Shown here piece by piece: positions 1 through 8,558 of a stretch of 64,000 nt of DNA (position 1 is the first letter of the stretch; each line of letters begins with the position of its first letter). This DNA comes from B46-G9 sp964548365. GTDB lineage: Bacteria > Desulfobacterota > DSM-4660 > Desulfatiglandales > Desulfatiglandaceae. A program made the translations under genes and the position numbers. Below the pieces are notes generated by a model. That model was not told the origin of the DNA. It did no database searches and saw nothing but the letters and a program-made list of their open reading frames with translations. The stretch covers positions 10,450 to 74,449 of the forward strand of contig CAZJRD010000011.1 of the NCBI GenBank assembly GCA_964548365.1. The letters run 5' to 3'.

Positions 1-1316
1 TGCGAACCGGAAGAGAACTTGTGACTTGACGCGCCGGAGGCATCACCAACAGCAAAGAGGCCATCAACGGTCGTCATATTTGCATACCCCCACTTGTAGG
101 GAGTATCCAAGTCCTCGGGTCCGCTCACCCACGCACCGGAAGCGCCGGAGTGGGAACCGATAAAATAGGGCTCACACGCGGCGATCTCGGAATGTTTCTC
201 TTCAGGCTTGACATTCTGGGAAGCCCAGAGGATGGCCTGAGAAATGGTCATATCCAGGAAGTCCTCCCATGCCTCTGACTCCAGTTCCTTCATCTTCTTC
301 TTGAATGCCTTGGGGTCTTCCTTATACTGCTCAGCAATTTTAGCAATGGCCTCACTGGTCTCCATGTACAGGGGACCCAAGCCCTCGTCCATATCCAGCA
401 TACCGAGGTAGTTCCTCAGGTTTGCGGGAATCGGCTTGGCCAGGCCATAGGGGGCCCAGTTCTGGAGTTCGTCTTTCCTCACTGCCATGTATTCCCCACC
501 CTGGGCACTGATGGCCCTGGACTTGAAGAGCAGGAACCATGCACCGACAGGCCCGTATCCATCCTTGAACCGCACCGGAATAAACCGCACCTCCTGGCAG
601 GTCATCTCGGCACCGGCCCTGAGGGTAAAGTACGCGCTGGAACCGCTGTTGAAGGGCGGATACCAGGAACGACCCAATCCCTCGCCAACGGACCTCGGGC
701 GGAACACGTGTACTGCACCGCCCATCCCGGCGATGACTGCCTTTGCCTTGAATACATAGAACTTATTCTCGCGGGTGCTGAAGCCTAAAGCACCGACGAC
801 CTTGTTGTTTTCAACCAGGGGCTCGGTGATAAAAACCCTCTCATAGACCTCACCGCCGGCATCTGCCAACGCGTTCTTGGCTGCCTCAGCAATGATGATC
901 TTGTACGATTCACCATTGATCATGAGCTGCCAGCGGCCCTCATGGACATATTTGCCCTCTTCATCTGTCCAGATCTTGAGGCCCCATTTCTCAAACAAAT
1001 GCACGGTGGAATCCACATGGCGCGCGATATTGTAGACCAGATCCTCTCGGGAGATTCCCATGAGATCCTGACGCACGTAACGGACATAGTCCTCTACTGT
1101 ATTGTCGCCGTCTTTTACGCCCACGTACTGGTTGATGGCCGAAAGACCCATGGCCACGGCGCCGCTTCGATCCATGGCCGCCTTGTCCACAATGGTAACC
1201 TTCAGGCCGTTCTTCTTGGCCCAATATGCCGCCTCAACGGCAGCTCCACATGCTCCAAATCCCCCACCAACGATCAGGAGGTCGGTGCTCACTTCTACTG
1301 TTTCAAAATTTGCCAT
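1..1316 (-). CDS. aprA: Adenylylsulfate reductase alpha subunit, 3' part cut by window edge
   Basis: This is the flavin subunit of dissimilatory APS reductase, which reduces APS to sulfite and AMP in the cytoplasm. About 438 codons are present of a family length near 650; the C-terminus lies beyond position 1. The protein starts MANFETVEVSTDLLIVGGGF, containing the GxGxxG-like FAD-binding motif (VGGGFGACGA) typical of the fumarate reductase/succinate dehydrogenase flavoprotein fold. The ATG at 1316 follows a GGAGG about 10 bases upstream. It lies 23 bases downstream of aprB in the order sat-aprB-aprA, the usual order in sulfate reducers. qmoABC would be expected further left but is outside the window. 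Direction of catalysis (sulfate reduction rather than sulfur oxidation) is inferred from the overall context. Confidence 0.96.
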   Translation of the reverse strand, partial: MANFETVEVSTDLLIVGGGFGACGAAVEAAYWAKKNGLKVTIVDKAAMDRSGAVAMGLSAINQYVGVKDGDNTVEDYVRYVRQDLMGISREDLVYNIARHVDSTVHLFEKWGLKIWTDEEGKYVHEGRWQLMINGESYKIIIAEAAKNALADAGGEVYERVFITEPLVENNKVVGALGFSTRENKFYVFKAKAVIAGMGGAVHVFRPRSVGEGLGRSWYPPFNSGSSAYFTLRAGAEMTCQEVRFIPVRFKDGYGPVGAWFLLFKSRAISAQGGEYMAVRKDELQNWAPYGLAKPIPANLRNYLGMLDMDEGLGPLYMETSEAIAKIAEQYKEDPKAFKKKMKELESEAWEDFLDMTISQAILWASQNVKPEEKHSEIAACEPYFIGSHSGASGAWVSGPEDLDTPYKWGYANMTTVDGLFAVGDASGASSHKFSSGS

Positions 1317-1339
1317 AATTTAGATACCTCCTTTTCTCA

Positions 1340-1774
1340 TTATAGGGTCGGGACTGCATCGAGCCCCAGGGATGCGGGCTCCGTTGCCAGGGCCTGGCTG
1401 TTCAAATCATCATGAGTCGCGAAACCACCTAACGGATCCGCAGACCCTTCCTCATTGGTCCTGATGGGGAATTTGAACCTTTTCAGGCTGCCGTCACGGA
1501 ACTTCACCGTCCACATGATATCCTGTGAACCCCTGAGCGGCGTCGCACTTGCTCCCAAAGGAACAAAGTCGGCATATCCGCGTACATCCATGGCCTGCTG
1601 TGGGCACAGCTTGACACAGCACATGCACTCCCAGCACATCATGGGATCCCGGTTGTAGGCCTTCATTTTGTCCATGTCCAAGACCATCAGGTCGTTGGGG
1701 CAGATATATTGACATGCAGTCTTGTCCTGCCCTTTGCAACCGTCACATTTTTCAGTTATAACATAACTCGGCAT
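1340..1774 (-). CDS. aprB: Adenylylsulfate reductase beta subunit (ferredoxin-like)
   Basis: This 144-residue subunit carries two [4Fe-4S] clusters that pass electrons to the FAD of AprA. Cluster ligands are visible as C10, C13, C21 and C25 (CDGC...CQYIC) and as the CWECMCCVKLCP stretch at about residues 47-57. The C-terminal tail of about 70 residues, without cysteines, is the extension that wraps around AprA in known structures. The ATG is preceded by AAGGAGG at good spacing. It lies between sat (157 bases upstream) and aprA (23 bases downstream), so co-transcription from the promoter in front of sat is likely. Length and motif order match the family. Confidence 0.96.
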   Translation of the reverse strand: MPSYVITEKCDGCKGQDKTACQYICPNDLMVLDMDKMKAYNRDPMMCWECMCCVKLCPQQAMDVRGYADFVPLGASATPLRGSQDIMWTVKFRDGSLKRFKFPIRTNEEGSADPLGGFATHDDLNSQALATEPASLGLDAVPTL

Positions 1775-1931
1775 TATTTTACCTCCTTCATTTACAAGTT
1801 CAAATAGTGGTCAACACCTTTGCAAAACGCCTGAATCGCACCTCCTTTCCATGATTGATGACTACCGGTTCTTCTGTTCTTGTTCGAATGATAAAGCGTA
1901 TTTCCGGCTTCAAAAAGTCTTCTCTGTCCCG

Positions 1932-3149
1932 TTACTTCTTCACATCCCCTGTTGCCGCGCCATGGAGCTTGATTTCCACTTTCTCCTCAAGATTCTGATA
2001 GTATTCCTGAAGAATGGCCACGACCTCCGGGCGTGAAAATTCCGCGGGGAGATCCCCTCCCTCGGAGAGGGTCTTCCGGACCATGGTCCCGGACAGGAGA
2101 AGCCTGTCGTCTTTCCCGTGGGGGCAGGTTCTCATGGAGGCCATGCCGCCGCATTTATAGCAATGAAATGTCCAGTCGATATTCAGATTTTCACACTTCA
2201 GGCCGCCTTTCGGGATCTCGTGGAAGATCTTCTGGGCATCAAACGGGCCGTAATAATCGCCCACACCCGCGTGATCACGCCCGATAATCATGTGACTGCA
2301 TCCGTAGTTCTGGCGGAACGTGGCGTGAAGCAAGGCTTCTCGGGGGCCGGCATACCGCATTTCCATGGGGTATCCTCCCTGCACCACGGTCCCCTTCACA
2401 AACCAGTTATCCACCAAAGCCTCAATAGCGCGCACCCGGACATCCGCCGGGATATCTCCCGGTTTCAGCTTTCCCACCAGCTGGTGGATATACACGCCGT
2501 CCATCACTTCCACAGCTATCTTGGCAAGAAATTCATGGGAACGATGCATGGGGTTTCGCAACTGGAGGGCCGCCACCCGGCGCCATCCCAGATCTTCAAA
2601 CATCTTTCTTGATTCTGAAGGCCACTGGTAAAGGCCCTTAAACTCCTCGGGATAGTAGCTTTCGCTGATCACCTTGACCGGGCCGGCCAGGTTGTACTTT
2701 CCCTGTGCCATCACCTTTGCCGCGCCGGGATGCTCTGTGTCCGTCGTGGTAAACACGGACTTGCACTCATATTCCTTGTCGATGGTGTACTTTTCCGAAA
2801 TCTGCATGGTGGCAATAGTAGTCCCTGTTTCTACATCCACCAATGCAACTTCATCGCCTTCCTTGACGTCTTCATCGTCTGTTGAAAGGGTAATGGGGAT
2901 TGGCCAAAAGGTCCCGTCGGCCATGAGAAACTTGTCACAAACTCCCTGCCAGTCAGCCTTGGTCATAAAACCGGTCAAAGGGGTGAACGCCCCGATTCCC
3001 ATCATGATGAGATCGGACGTCTCTCTGGTGGTAATGGTCAGCTTCTTGAGGTTTCCAGCCTTTGCGGTCTCTGCCTGGAGCGCATCACCTTCCAGCATCA
3101 GAGGCATCAATTTTTCTTCTTTTCCATGGGGTGAAATCAATTTTGACAT
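1932..3149 (-). CDS. sat: Sulfate adenylyltransferase (ATP sulfurylase)
   Basis: Activates sulfate with ATP to give APS and pyrophosphate, the first step of dissimilatory sulfate reduction. At 405 residues it is the single-domain homo-oligomeric form without an APS kinase domain. The nucleotide-binding motif QLRNPMHRSHE lies at residues 196-206, followed by the GRDHAGVGDYYGPF block around residue 290. Cysteines in FHCYKCGGMASMRTC near residues 335-350 form the zinc site seen in prokaryotic dissimilatory Sat enzymes. The ATG at 3149 has AAGGAGG about 8 bases upstream. It is the first gene of sat-aprB-aprA, with a good sigma-70-like promoter about 125 bases upstream. Confidence 0.96.
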   Translation of the reverse strand: MSKLISPHGKEEKLMPLMLEGDALQAETAKAGNLKKLTITTRETSDLIMMGIGAFTPLTGFMTKADWQGVCDKFLMADGTFWPIPITLSTDDEDVKEGDEVALVDVETGTTIATMQISEKYTIDKEYECKSVFTTTDTEHPGAAKVMAQGKYNLAGPVKVISESYYPEEFKGLYQWPSESRKMFEDLGWRRVAALQLRNPMHRSHEFLAKIAVEVMDGVYIHQLVGKLKPGDIPADVRVRAIEALVDNWFVKGTVVQGGYPMEMRYAGPREALLHATFRQNYGCSHMIIGRDHAGVGDYYGPFDAQKIFHEIPKGGLKCENLNIDWTFHCYKCGGMASMRTCPHGKDDRLLLSGTMVRKTLSEGGDLPAEFSRPEVVAILQEYYQNLEEKVEIKLHGAATGDVKK

Positions 3150-3275
3150 ACCATATCCTCCTTTTCACTTCTGCTCGTTTCTGTTCACTTATGTTCAGCA
3201 CATCAGGGCCATCAAGCTTTGGGCCCTTCCATGACCCTCTTTCCCTACATCCTTGTGCATTTTGGCACAAATGTT

Positions 3276-3303
3276 TTTATATCTTATTTCTGGCTCCTGT
3301 CAA
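3276..3303 (-). promoter_or_regulatory. Sigma-70-type promoter of the sat-aprBA operon
   Basis: On the minus strand a perfect -35 hexamer TTGACA (3298-3303) is followed after 16 bases by TATAAA (3276-3281), one base from the -10 consensus. Transcription would begin near 3268 and give a leader of about 120 bases before sat. This is the clearest feature in the 402-base gap 3150-3551 between sat and the polyprenyl synthase. The rest of that gap shows no ORF or strong hairpin I can support. Confidence 0.65.
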
Positions 3304-3551
3304 GAAAAATATATAAAGAATTCCAAGATTTTTCGGCAACCGGAACAAGCACTCCAAACCTGCCTGGAAGAGGGGCAAAAAGGAACGTCATTATGGCTTT
3401 ATTGTTTCATGCTGTGAACAATCAGACACCCTCTTTCAGCTTGCAATTCCGGGTAAGAAAAGACTGGACTCGTGTCCTCATGAAACCTTTTCAAAAAATC
3501 AGGCCTTCAGGAAAAAGTCACACATATTGTATTTCTCGGATCCGGGTATTC

Positions 3552-4583
3552 CTAGTGGTGGCGTTCTATGATAAAATGGTTGAGTTCCAGGAGGTTCTCT
3601 CGAGCGGGCGAATTAGAAAATCCATCCAGACAAAGGGCGGCTTCGTCGACGTACTTCCGCGCTTCCGACCGCACCATCTCCACCACCCCGTTCCTGCGGA
3701 CCAGATCGATCAGGTCCTGGTATTCTTCATCTGAGGGCTCTCGCTGATCAAACAGATCCTGTATCAGCTTCTTCTCCGCATCTGCCATCTCCTGCATGGC
3801 GTATATGAGGGGAAGGGTAATCTTGCCCTCCCTGATGTCCTTGCCGACCGGTTTTCCAATGACCGCCTGATCAGAGGTATAGTCCAGGAGATCATCTATC
3901 ATCTGAAAGGCCATCCCCATGAGATGACCAAACTTCTGAAGAGCTTGCACATCTCTCTTATCCGCGGACGAGAGGATGCCGCCGCCGGCGCAGGCAGCGG
4001 AAATGAGCACGGCAGTTTTTGCTTTGATGATATCCAGGTACACTTCCCTGCTCATGTTCCAATCGTTCGTGTGGAGAAGTTCCAGGATCTGCCCTTCCGC
4101 CATTTGGGTGGTCGTATCAGTAATCAGCTTCAAGAAGGAAACATTATCGGCCTCAACGGCCACGCAAAACGATTTGGAATACAGGAAGTCTCCCTCCAGG
4201 ACCGCTGCGTGATTACCCCAGAGACGATTGGCGCTGGGTTTCCTCCGACGGGTATTGGCGTTGTCCAGGACGTCATCATGGAGGAGAGAGGCGGTATGGA
4301 TATACTCGAAGATCGTGGCAAGCCGATACAGCCTTTCATCATGAAATCCGCAGAGCTCACAGGAAAGGATAAAGAAAAGGGGTCGAAGCCGCTTGCCTCC
4401 TCCCAGGAGCGTATGCCCGCCAATCTCTTCAACGAGTGATATTCGAGAGTTCAGGGCCTTTTCCACTTCCCTGTCGATCTTCTCAAAATAAGGCTGGTAT
4501 TTTGCCAAAATTCTCTTATCTGGTTCCATAAAAAAAACAGGTAACAGTTTGCAGGGATCAGGGGGCTGCGGGCTTTCTCTCAA
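3552..4583 (-). CDS. Polyprenyl diphosphate synthase (trans-isoprenyl, quinone side chain type)
   Basis: Elongates allylic diphosphates with isopentenyl diphosphate, probably to make the side chain of menaquinone. The two aspartate-rich Mg-binding motifs of the family are visible: DDVLDNANTRR near residue 100 and DDLLDYT near residue 230, plus GGKRLRP near residue 62. Length is 343 residues if a TTG at 4583 is used (AAGGA 7 bases upstream), or 325 from an ATG at 4529 that lacks a clear ribosome site. Product chain length (octaprenyl, heptaprenyl or other) cannot be told from sequence alone. It lies in the same direction as sat but is separated from it by 402 bases. Confidence 0.9.
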   Translation of the reverse strand: MRESPQPPDPCKLLPVFFMEPDKRILAKYQPYFEKIDREVEKALNSRISLVEEIGGHTLLGGGKRLRPLFFILSCELCGFHDERLYRLATIFEYIHTASLLHDDVLDNANTRRRKPSANRLWGNHAAVLEGDFLYSKSFCVAVEADNVSFLKLITDTTTQMAEGQILELLHTNDWNMSREVYLDIIKAKTAVLISAACAGGGILSSADKRDVQALQKFGHLMGMAFQMIDDLLDYTSDQAVIGKPVGKDIREGKITLPLIYAMQEMADAEKKLIQDLFDQREPSDEEYQDLIDLVRRNGVVEMVRSEARKYVDEAALCLDGFSNSPARENLLELNHFIIERHH

Positions 4584-4664
4584 TAGATTTTCCTTGCTCC
4601 TGAACTATCCTGCCAATTTGTAATATTTATAAACTTTCAGTTTATGAAGAAAGGGCAAGGCTTG

Positions 4665-6029
4665 TCAAAAGAATTCTTCGCCGGGATCTTCCACGATTTC
4701 CCCGACCAAATCATACGTATGCGCCTCGGTGATACGAACAGGCATAATCTCCCCGGTAACACCCTTACCCTTATTGATCAACACCCGTCCATCCACATCC
4801 GGCGCCATGGCGGCTGTTCTCCCGGAAAGGAGAAGCGGCGTCTCTTCACACTGCCCCTCCATGAGCACCGGGACGGCCTTTCCCACAAAATCCCGATTCA
4901 ACTCCAGGGAAACAGCCGCCTGATGTTCCAGAAGGATCGACCTTCTCTCTTCAACTACATCAGGGTCCACTCTTGGTTCGAAACGGTATGCACCTGTCCC
5001 CTTTTCGGGGCTGAAGGCGAACACCCCCAGGTGATGAAAGCACGCTTCCTCTATAAACGAGCATAACTCCTGAAACATCGCCTCTGTTTCACCCGGAAAC
5101 CCGACCATCAGCGTTGTCCTGAGATATATCTTTCGATTCAAAGCCCGGATTCTCTGCACCAGCTCATGGGGGGATTCTTCATGAATCGGCCTCTTCATTG
5201 CCTCCAGAATTTCGGGATTCACATGTTGGAAAGGCAAGTCCAGGTAAGGACAGATCTTTTTCTCGGATTCCAGTAATGCCAGCAGATGATCAGAAATCCT
5301 GTCAGGATGACAGTAAAGCAGCCTGACCCACTGCAAGCCCTCTATTGCCACCAGGTTCTGCAACAGGTCCTCCAGCGAGCATTCCTCTCCGCAATCGTTT
5401 CCGTAAAAGGTCGTGTCTTGGGCCACCAGGTTTATCTCCCTGACCCCTGCAGCAATCATTTCTTCCGCCTCACAAAGGAGGGAATCAAGGGTACGGCTGC
5501 GATATGGCCCTCTCAACCGGGGGATCATGCAGTAAGAGCAGTGATGAGAACATCCTTCAGCTATTTTCAGATAAGACAGGTAGAACGGCGTGGTCCGTAT
5601 TCTCGGAACCGTGTGATCAGCAAGGTAGTTGGGCCTGGTCACGAAGCACTGCCCGGGGTCTGCGCCGGTGCCGCTTGCCACTCCCTGGACAATTCTCTCT
5701 ACCTCAGCGGTCCCCAGCCACGTGTCCACCTCGGGAAGTTCTTTTCGCAGCTTATACCCGTATCGCTGCACCATACATCCGGTCACGACTACCCTCTTGA
5801 GCTCCCCTTTTCTCTTCAATTCCACCATCTCGAGGATGGTATCAATAGCCTCTTCCACCGCGGATTGGAGGAAGCCGCAGGTGTTGACCACCGCCACATC
5901 AGCGGCAGCGGGACTCGTGGCAAACTCGAACCCTGCCTGCCCCAGGAGCCCGAGCATATTTTCGCTGTCCACGAGGTTTTTCGCACAACCAAGGCTTATC
6001 AGGAATATCTTTTCTTGTTTCGGATTCAT
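4665..6029 (-). CDS. rimO: Ribosomal protein S12 methylthiotransferase
   Basis: A radical SAM methylthiotransferase that adds a methylthio group to an aspartate of ribosomal protein S12. The N-terminal UPF0004 domain starts with ISLGCAKNLVDSENMLG and continues to VVNTCGFLQSA. The radical SAM cluster motif CSHHCSYCMIPRLRG follows in the middle. A C-terminal TRAM-like region ends the 454-residue protein. The start at 6029 is chosen because AGGA lies 6 bases upstream and the S12 enzyme signature begins directly after it; upstream in-frame codons run into a repetitive intergenic stretch. The LVDSEN signature separates RimO from the tRNA enzymes MiaB and MtaB. Confidence 0.95.
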   Translation of the reverse strand: MNPKQEKIFLISLGCAKNLVDSENMLGLLGQAGFEFATSPAAADVAVVNTCGFLQSAVEEAIDTILEMVELKRKGELKRVVVTGCMVQRYGYKLRKELPEVDTWLGTAEVERIVQGVASGTGADPGQCFVTRPNYLADHTVPRIRTTPFYLSYLKIAEGCSHHCSYCMIPRLRGPYRSRTLDSLLCEAEEMIAAGVREINLVAQDTTFYGNDCGEECSLEDLLQNLVAIEGLQWVRLLYCHPDRISDHLLALLESEKKICPYLDLPFQHVNPEILEAMKRPIHEESPHELVQRIRALNRKIYLRTTLMVGFPGETEAMFQELCSFIEEACFHHLGVFAFSPEKGTGAYRFEPRVDPDVVEERRSILLEHQAAVSLELNRDFVGKAVPVLMEGQCEETPLLLSGRTAAMAPDVDGRVLINKGKGVTGEIMPVRITEAHTYDLVGEIVEDPGEEFF

Positions 6030-6035
6030 ATCATT

Positions 6036-6147
6036 CCTAAGTGGGTTAGCCCGTTGAGCCCGTTGGCCCGTTGATCCGGTTATCTTCCAAAACTCCTCCG
6101 GCTCTTCCCTACTTCTCACGGGCAAACGGGTTAACCGGCTAAACCTA
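6036..6147. repeat. Degenerate short repeats upstream of rimO
   Basis: The stretch is built from imperfect units around CCCGTTG (cccgttgagcccgttggcc) and ends in ctcacgggcaaacgggttaa. A related block, ctcacgggcaaacgcgtcaa, lies at 8702-8721 in the next large gap, so this is a dispersed intergenic repeat. The 457-base gap 6030-6486 otherwise holds the structured element at 6231-6409. No gene is visible here. Confidence 0.5.
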
Positions 6148-6230
6148 ATAAACCTGCGACATAGACCTTGTGATCCAGTGAATCTCCCCCCGCACAGTAG
6201 CAGGCATCATGAAGCTCCCGAGAGGCGCCG

Positions 6231-6409
6231 GGGGAGAAAGCCCTTTTTCAAGTGACCGGTGAGAGGGCGCCGTTCTTTTCGTGACGTATCTTTGGGGGAA
6301 ACCGCAGCCAGCCCGAAGGGTGGAATGCGGAGGGGGCAATGCTCCCCCGGAGATACGTCACAGAAAAGACCAGCCCGGAGCCTCGGAATGGAAAAAAGGT
6401 TTTCTCCCC
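6231..6409. repeat. Structured intergenic element, copy A
   Basis: One of two copies of a folded element (other copy 19724-19909). Closing stem P1 pairs 6231-6249 with 6391-6409 (17 Watson-Crick pairs and one G-U of 19). Stem P2 pairs 6275-6291 with 6351-6368, with one bulged A at 6362. Inside P2 are a hairpin pairing 6302-6306 with 6326-6330, capped by a CCC-GAA-GGG loop, and a G-rich/C-rich hairpin 6332-6348. Between P1 and P2 the sequences GTGACCGGTGAGAGGG (left) and ACCAGCCCGGAGCCTCG (right) are nearly identical to copy B, while the stems differ by compensatory changes. It lies about 200 bases 5' of rimO. The functional strand is not certain. It could be an unrecognised structured RNA or a MITE whose hairpin is selected for mobility. 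Confidence 0.7.
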
Positions 6410-6486
6410 GGATCCTCTATCAGAAGTGGGGGATCATCAAAAGTAAGGCTATCAAATCGCATGAGCAATCGTGCTTTGAGAAGGAA

Positions 6487-7878
6487 TCAAAACTCTTTCT
6501 GGTTACTCCTGGCGAGACGAGTAAGCAATGTGACGGCGAACTGCTTTAAGAATTGCAATTGGATGGACTCGGAGGAACGGTCGAGCAACGTCGCACTGAT
6601 GCGCATCATGATGCAATCCGATGCGGCAACCACAGTGGCGGCACGGGTCTGTCCGCTCAGGTAGGACATCTCCCCAAAACACTCTCCCCGGGTAATAACG
6701 GCGATAATATGGCCCCCTTTCTTGACCGCCGCCTTCCCGCTCAGAATGATGAAGAAAGAATCATCAATTTCTCCCTCACTCACCACGACCCTTCCTTTCC
6801 TCACCTTCACCAGGTTGCTGGCCATCAGGATCTCCTTTACCTGGTCCCTGGTGAAGTTTTCAAAAAAAGGTACATGATGCACATAATCTACCACATCTTC
6901 CACCTTGGATTTCTTGACAACCCCCCTCAGTCCCCGGAGCGCAACTCGGAGGTCATAGGCAAAATCCATGCACGTCTGATAGCGGGCAGCGGGGTCTTTG
7001 GAAAGGGCCTTGTGGATAATCCGGTCAAATATCTCCGGAATGCCTTTCCGAATATGTGAAATAGAGATTGGCTCTTCGTGGGTGATCTTGTAGAGAATCG
7101 AAAAATAGTTGTCTCCGGAAAACGCCCGTTGTCCGGTCAGCAGCTCATACATGACACATCCGAGGGAAAAAATATCACTCTTGTCCTCTATTGGTTCCTC
7201 TTTCACCTGCTCGGGCGACATGTAACAAGGTGATCCCACGAGCCCCCTCTCAAAAGGCACCTCTGTTTCAATATAGGCTATCCCGAAATCCGCGATCTTG
7301 ATCGCACCGGTGCGGCTAACCATGATATTGGATGGTTTGACGTCACGGTGTACTACCCCATGCCGGTGTGCATAATCAAGGGCCTTGCACGCGGCAAACA
7401 TAATTTCCGCCACTTTACTGGTCGGCAGAAGATTCTCTTTACGGCAGAACTTCACCAAGGTAGGACCATCCACATATTCCATCGCAATATAGCAAAACTC
7501 CCGATACATACCGGCATCGTAGATTGCGATGATGTTCGGATGCATGAGCCGCCCGGCGGACTGCGCCTCGGTGAAAAACCGTTCCCGGTATTTCTCGACC
7601 TTGTATCCACCCAACTCTCCGGAAGGGCTGGAAATCTTAATGGCCACATCCCTCCGTATGAACGGATCCCTCCCGAGAAAAACCATGCCCATACTGCCCT
7701 GGCCCAGTCTATCCAGGATCTCGTAGCGTCCCACTCTCCGGATGTCGGACAACTCAGCGACAAAGGCATCATCCACCCTCCGGGCATCTTTGTTTACCCC
7801 GAAGAATCTTGCCTTGAGCCAGCTGGTAAGACCGTGTTTCGGCTCTTCCGGGATTTCCTCTTTCCTTGCTTGTTCCAT
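6487..7878 (-). CDS. Ser/Thr protein kinase fused to a cyclic-nucleotide-binding domain
   Basis: Residues about 45-310 form a Hanks-type kinase: glycine loop LGQGSMGMV, catalytic loop HRDVKPSNIMV, activation segment start ADFGIAYI and SPEQVKEE. Residues about 335-450 form a CRP-like cNMP-binding domain (SEGEIDDSFFIILSGKAAV, RGECFGEMSYLSG). No membrane segment separates the two, so this is probably a soluble kinase whose activity responds to a small ligand. The PBC helix of the cNMP domain shows FGEMSYLSGQTRAA, close to the cAMP-binding consensus. Start ATG 7878 is preferred; a GTG at 7887 is also in frame. Substrates are unknown. It is followed by the lipoprotein gene upstream in the same direction. 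Confidence 0.9.
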   Translation of the reverse strand: MEQARKEEIPEEPKHGLTSWLKARFFGVNKDARRVDDAFVAELSDIRRVGRYEILDRLGQGSMGMVFLGRDPFIRRDVAIKISSPSGELGGYKVEKYRERFFTEAQSAGRLMHPNIIAIYDAGMYREFCYIAMEYVDGPTLVKFCRKENLLPTSKVAEIMFAACKALDYAHRHGVVHRDVKPSNIMVSRTGAIKIADFGIAYIETEVPFERGLVGSPCYMSPEQVKEEPIEDKSDIFSLGCVMYELLTGQRAFSGDNYFSILYKITHEEPISISHIRKGIPEIFDRIIHKALSKDPAARYQTCMDFAYDLRVALRGLRGVVKKSKVEDVVDYVHHVPFFENFTRDQVKEILMASNLVKVRKGRVVVSEGEIDDSFFIILSGKAAVKKGGHIIAVITRGECFGEMSYLSGQTRAATVVAASDCIMMRISATLLDRSSESIQLQFLKQFAVTLLTRLARSNQKEF

Positions 7879-7937
7879 ATTCCTCACGTTACGCAGTTGC
7901 CGTCATCTCCCACCGCAAAGGAAACAAATCCAGATTT

Positions 7938-8558
7938 TCAGAGGATCCGACCTTGCTCAAACAATCTCTCTACATTCAGCCTGTTTACAGCATCCGTAAA
8001 TAGCTCTCCAAGGGCCTCATCAGCTCCCTTCTTGCCGACTACCTTGTATCGTTCCGTCTGAGCACTGATGCTCTGTGTAGCAAGAAGCTTGCCATTATCC
8101 AGGAGTCTGGCCTCATACCTCATACTTGCGAGCCATTTGCGGTCGAGAAAATTCAGTGAGAACTCCTGGAGCACAATGGTCACCTGTGGTGCGGAAGTTC
8201 CCGGAGCAGTCAGAACCCGGAAACCCATATTTTCAAGCCGCCGCTTGAAACCATCCTTTACCATATCCATCAATTGATAAGGTCCAAGCCTGAAACCCGA
8301 CTGCTGGTACTTTGCGATGCTGTAGATAATATTTCCGGGGAAGTTTCTGAGTTCTCTCCGGGCGCCTTCCCCCAGGATATTCCTTGAGGGTCGGGCATCT
8401 TCCAGGACGAAATAAACTTCGCGGCCTGAAAACTGGCTTGAATTCTGGGGAAGCCGGTAGAGCACTTTCAAATTGGTTATGGACGCGCAGGAAACCAGCA
8501 AAGCCGTCAACAAAAAAGCACCGGCCAGGGCTCCAATCATTCGATTTTTCTTTTTCAT
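7938..8558 (-). CDS. Putative lipoprotein of unknown function
   Basis: A 206-residue protein with a basic start (MKKKNR), a hydrophobic stretch and the lipobox LLVSC at about residues 20-24, so it is expected to be lipid-anchored at the cell envelope. The mature part has a mixed alpha/beta character (VTIVLQEFSLNFLD) reminiscent of auxiliary lipoproteins of ABC-type lipid transporters such as the YajG/PqiC/LptE-like groups, but I see no diagnostic motif. It lies 59 bases upstream of the kinase gene in the same direction. Function is not assigned. Confidence 0.75.
   Translation of the reverse strand: MKKKNRMIGALAGAFLLTALLVSCASITNLKVLYRLPQNSSQFSGREVYFVLEDARPSRNILGEGARRELRNFPGNIIYSIAKYQQSGFRLGPYQLMDMVKDGFKRRLENMGFRVLTAPGTSAPQVTIVLQEFSLNFLDRKWLASMRYEARLLDNGKLLATQSISAQTERYKVVGKKGADEALGELFTDAVNRLNVERLFEQGRIL

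Noticed and set aside
487..759. Plus-strand open frames over aprA, aprB and sat
   Set aside because: They are antisense shadows of well-recognised minus-strand genes and carry no motifs or ribosome sites.
6231..6409. Cobalamin, TPP, FMN, SAM or GEMM riboswitch for the two-copy element
   Set aside because: None of the consensus cores of these riboswitches is present on either strand; the conserved strings do not match families I know.
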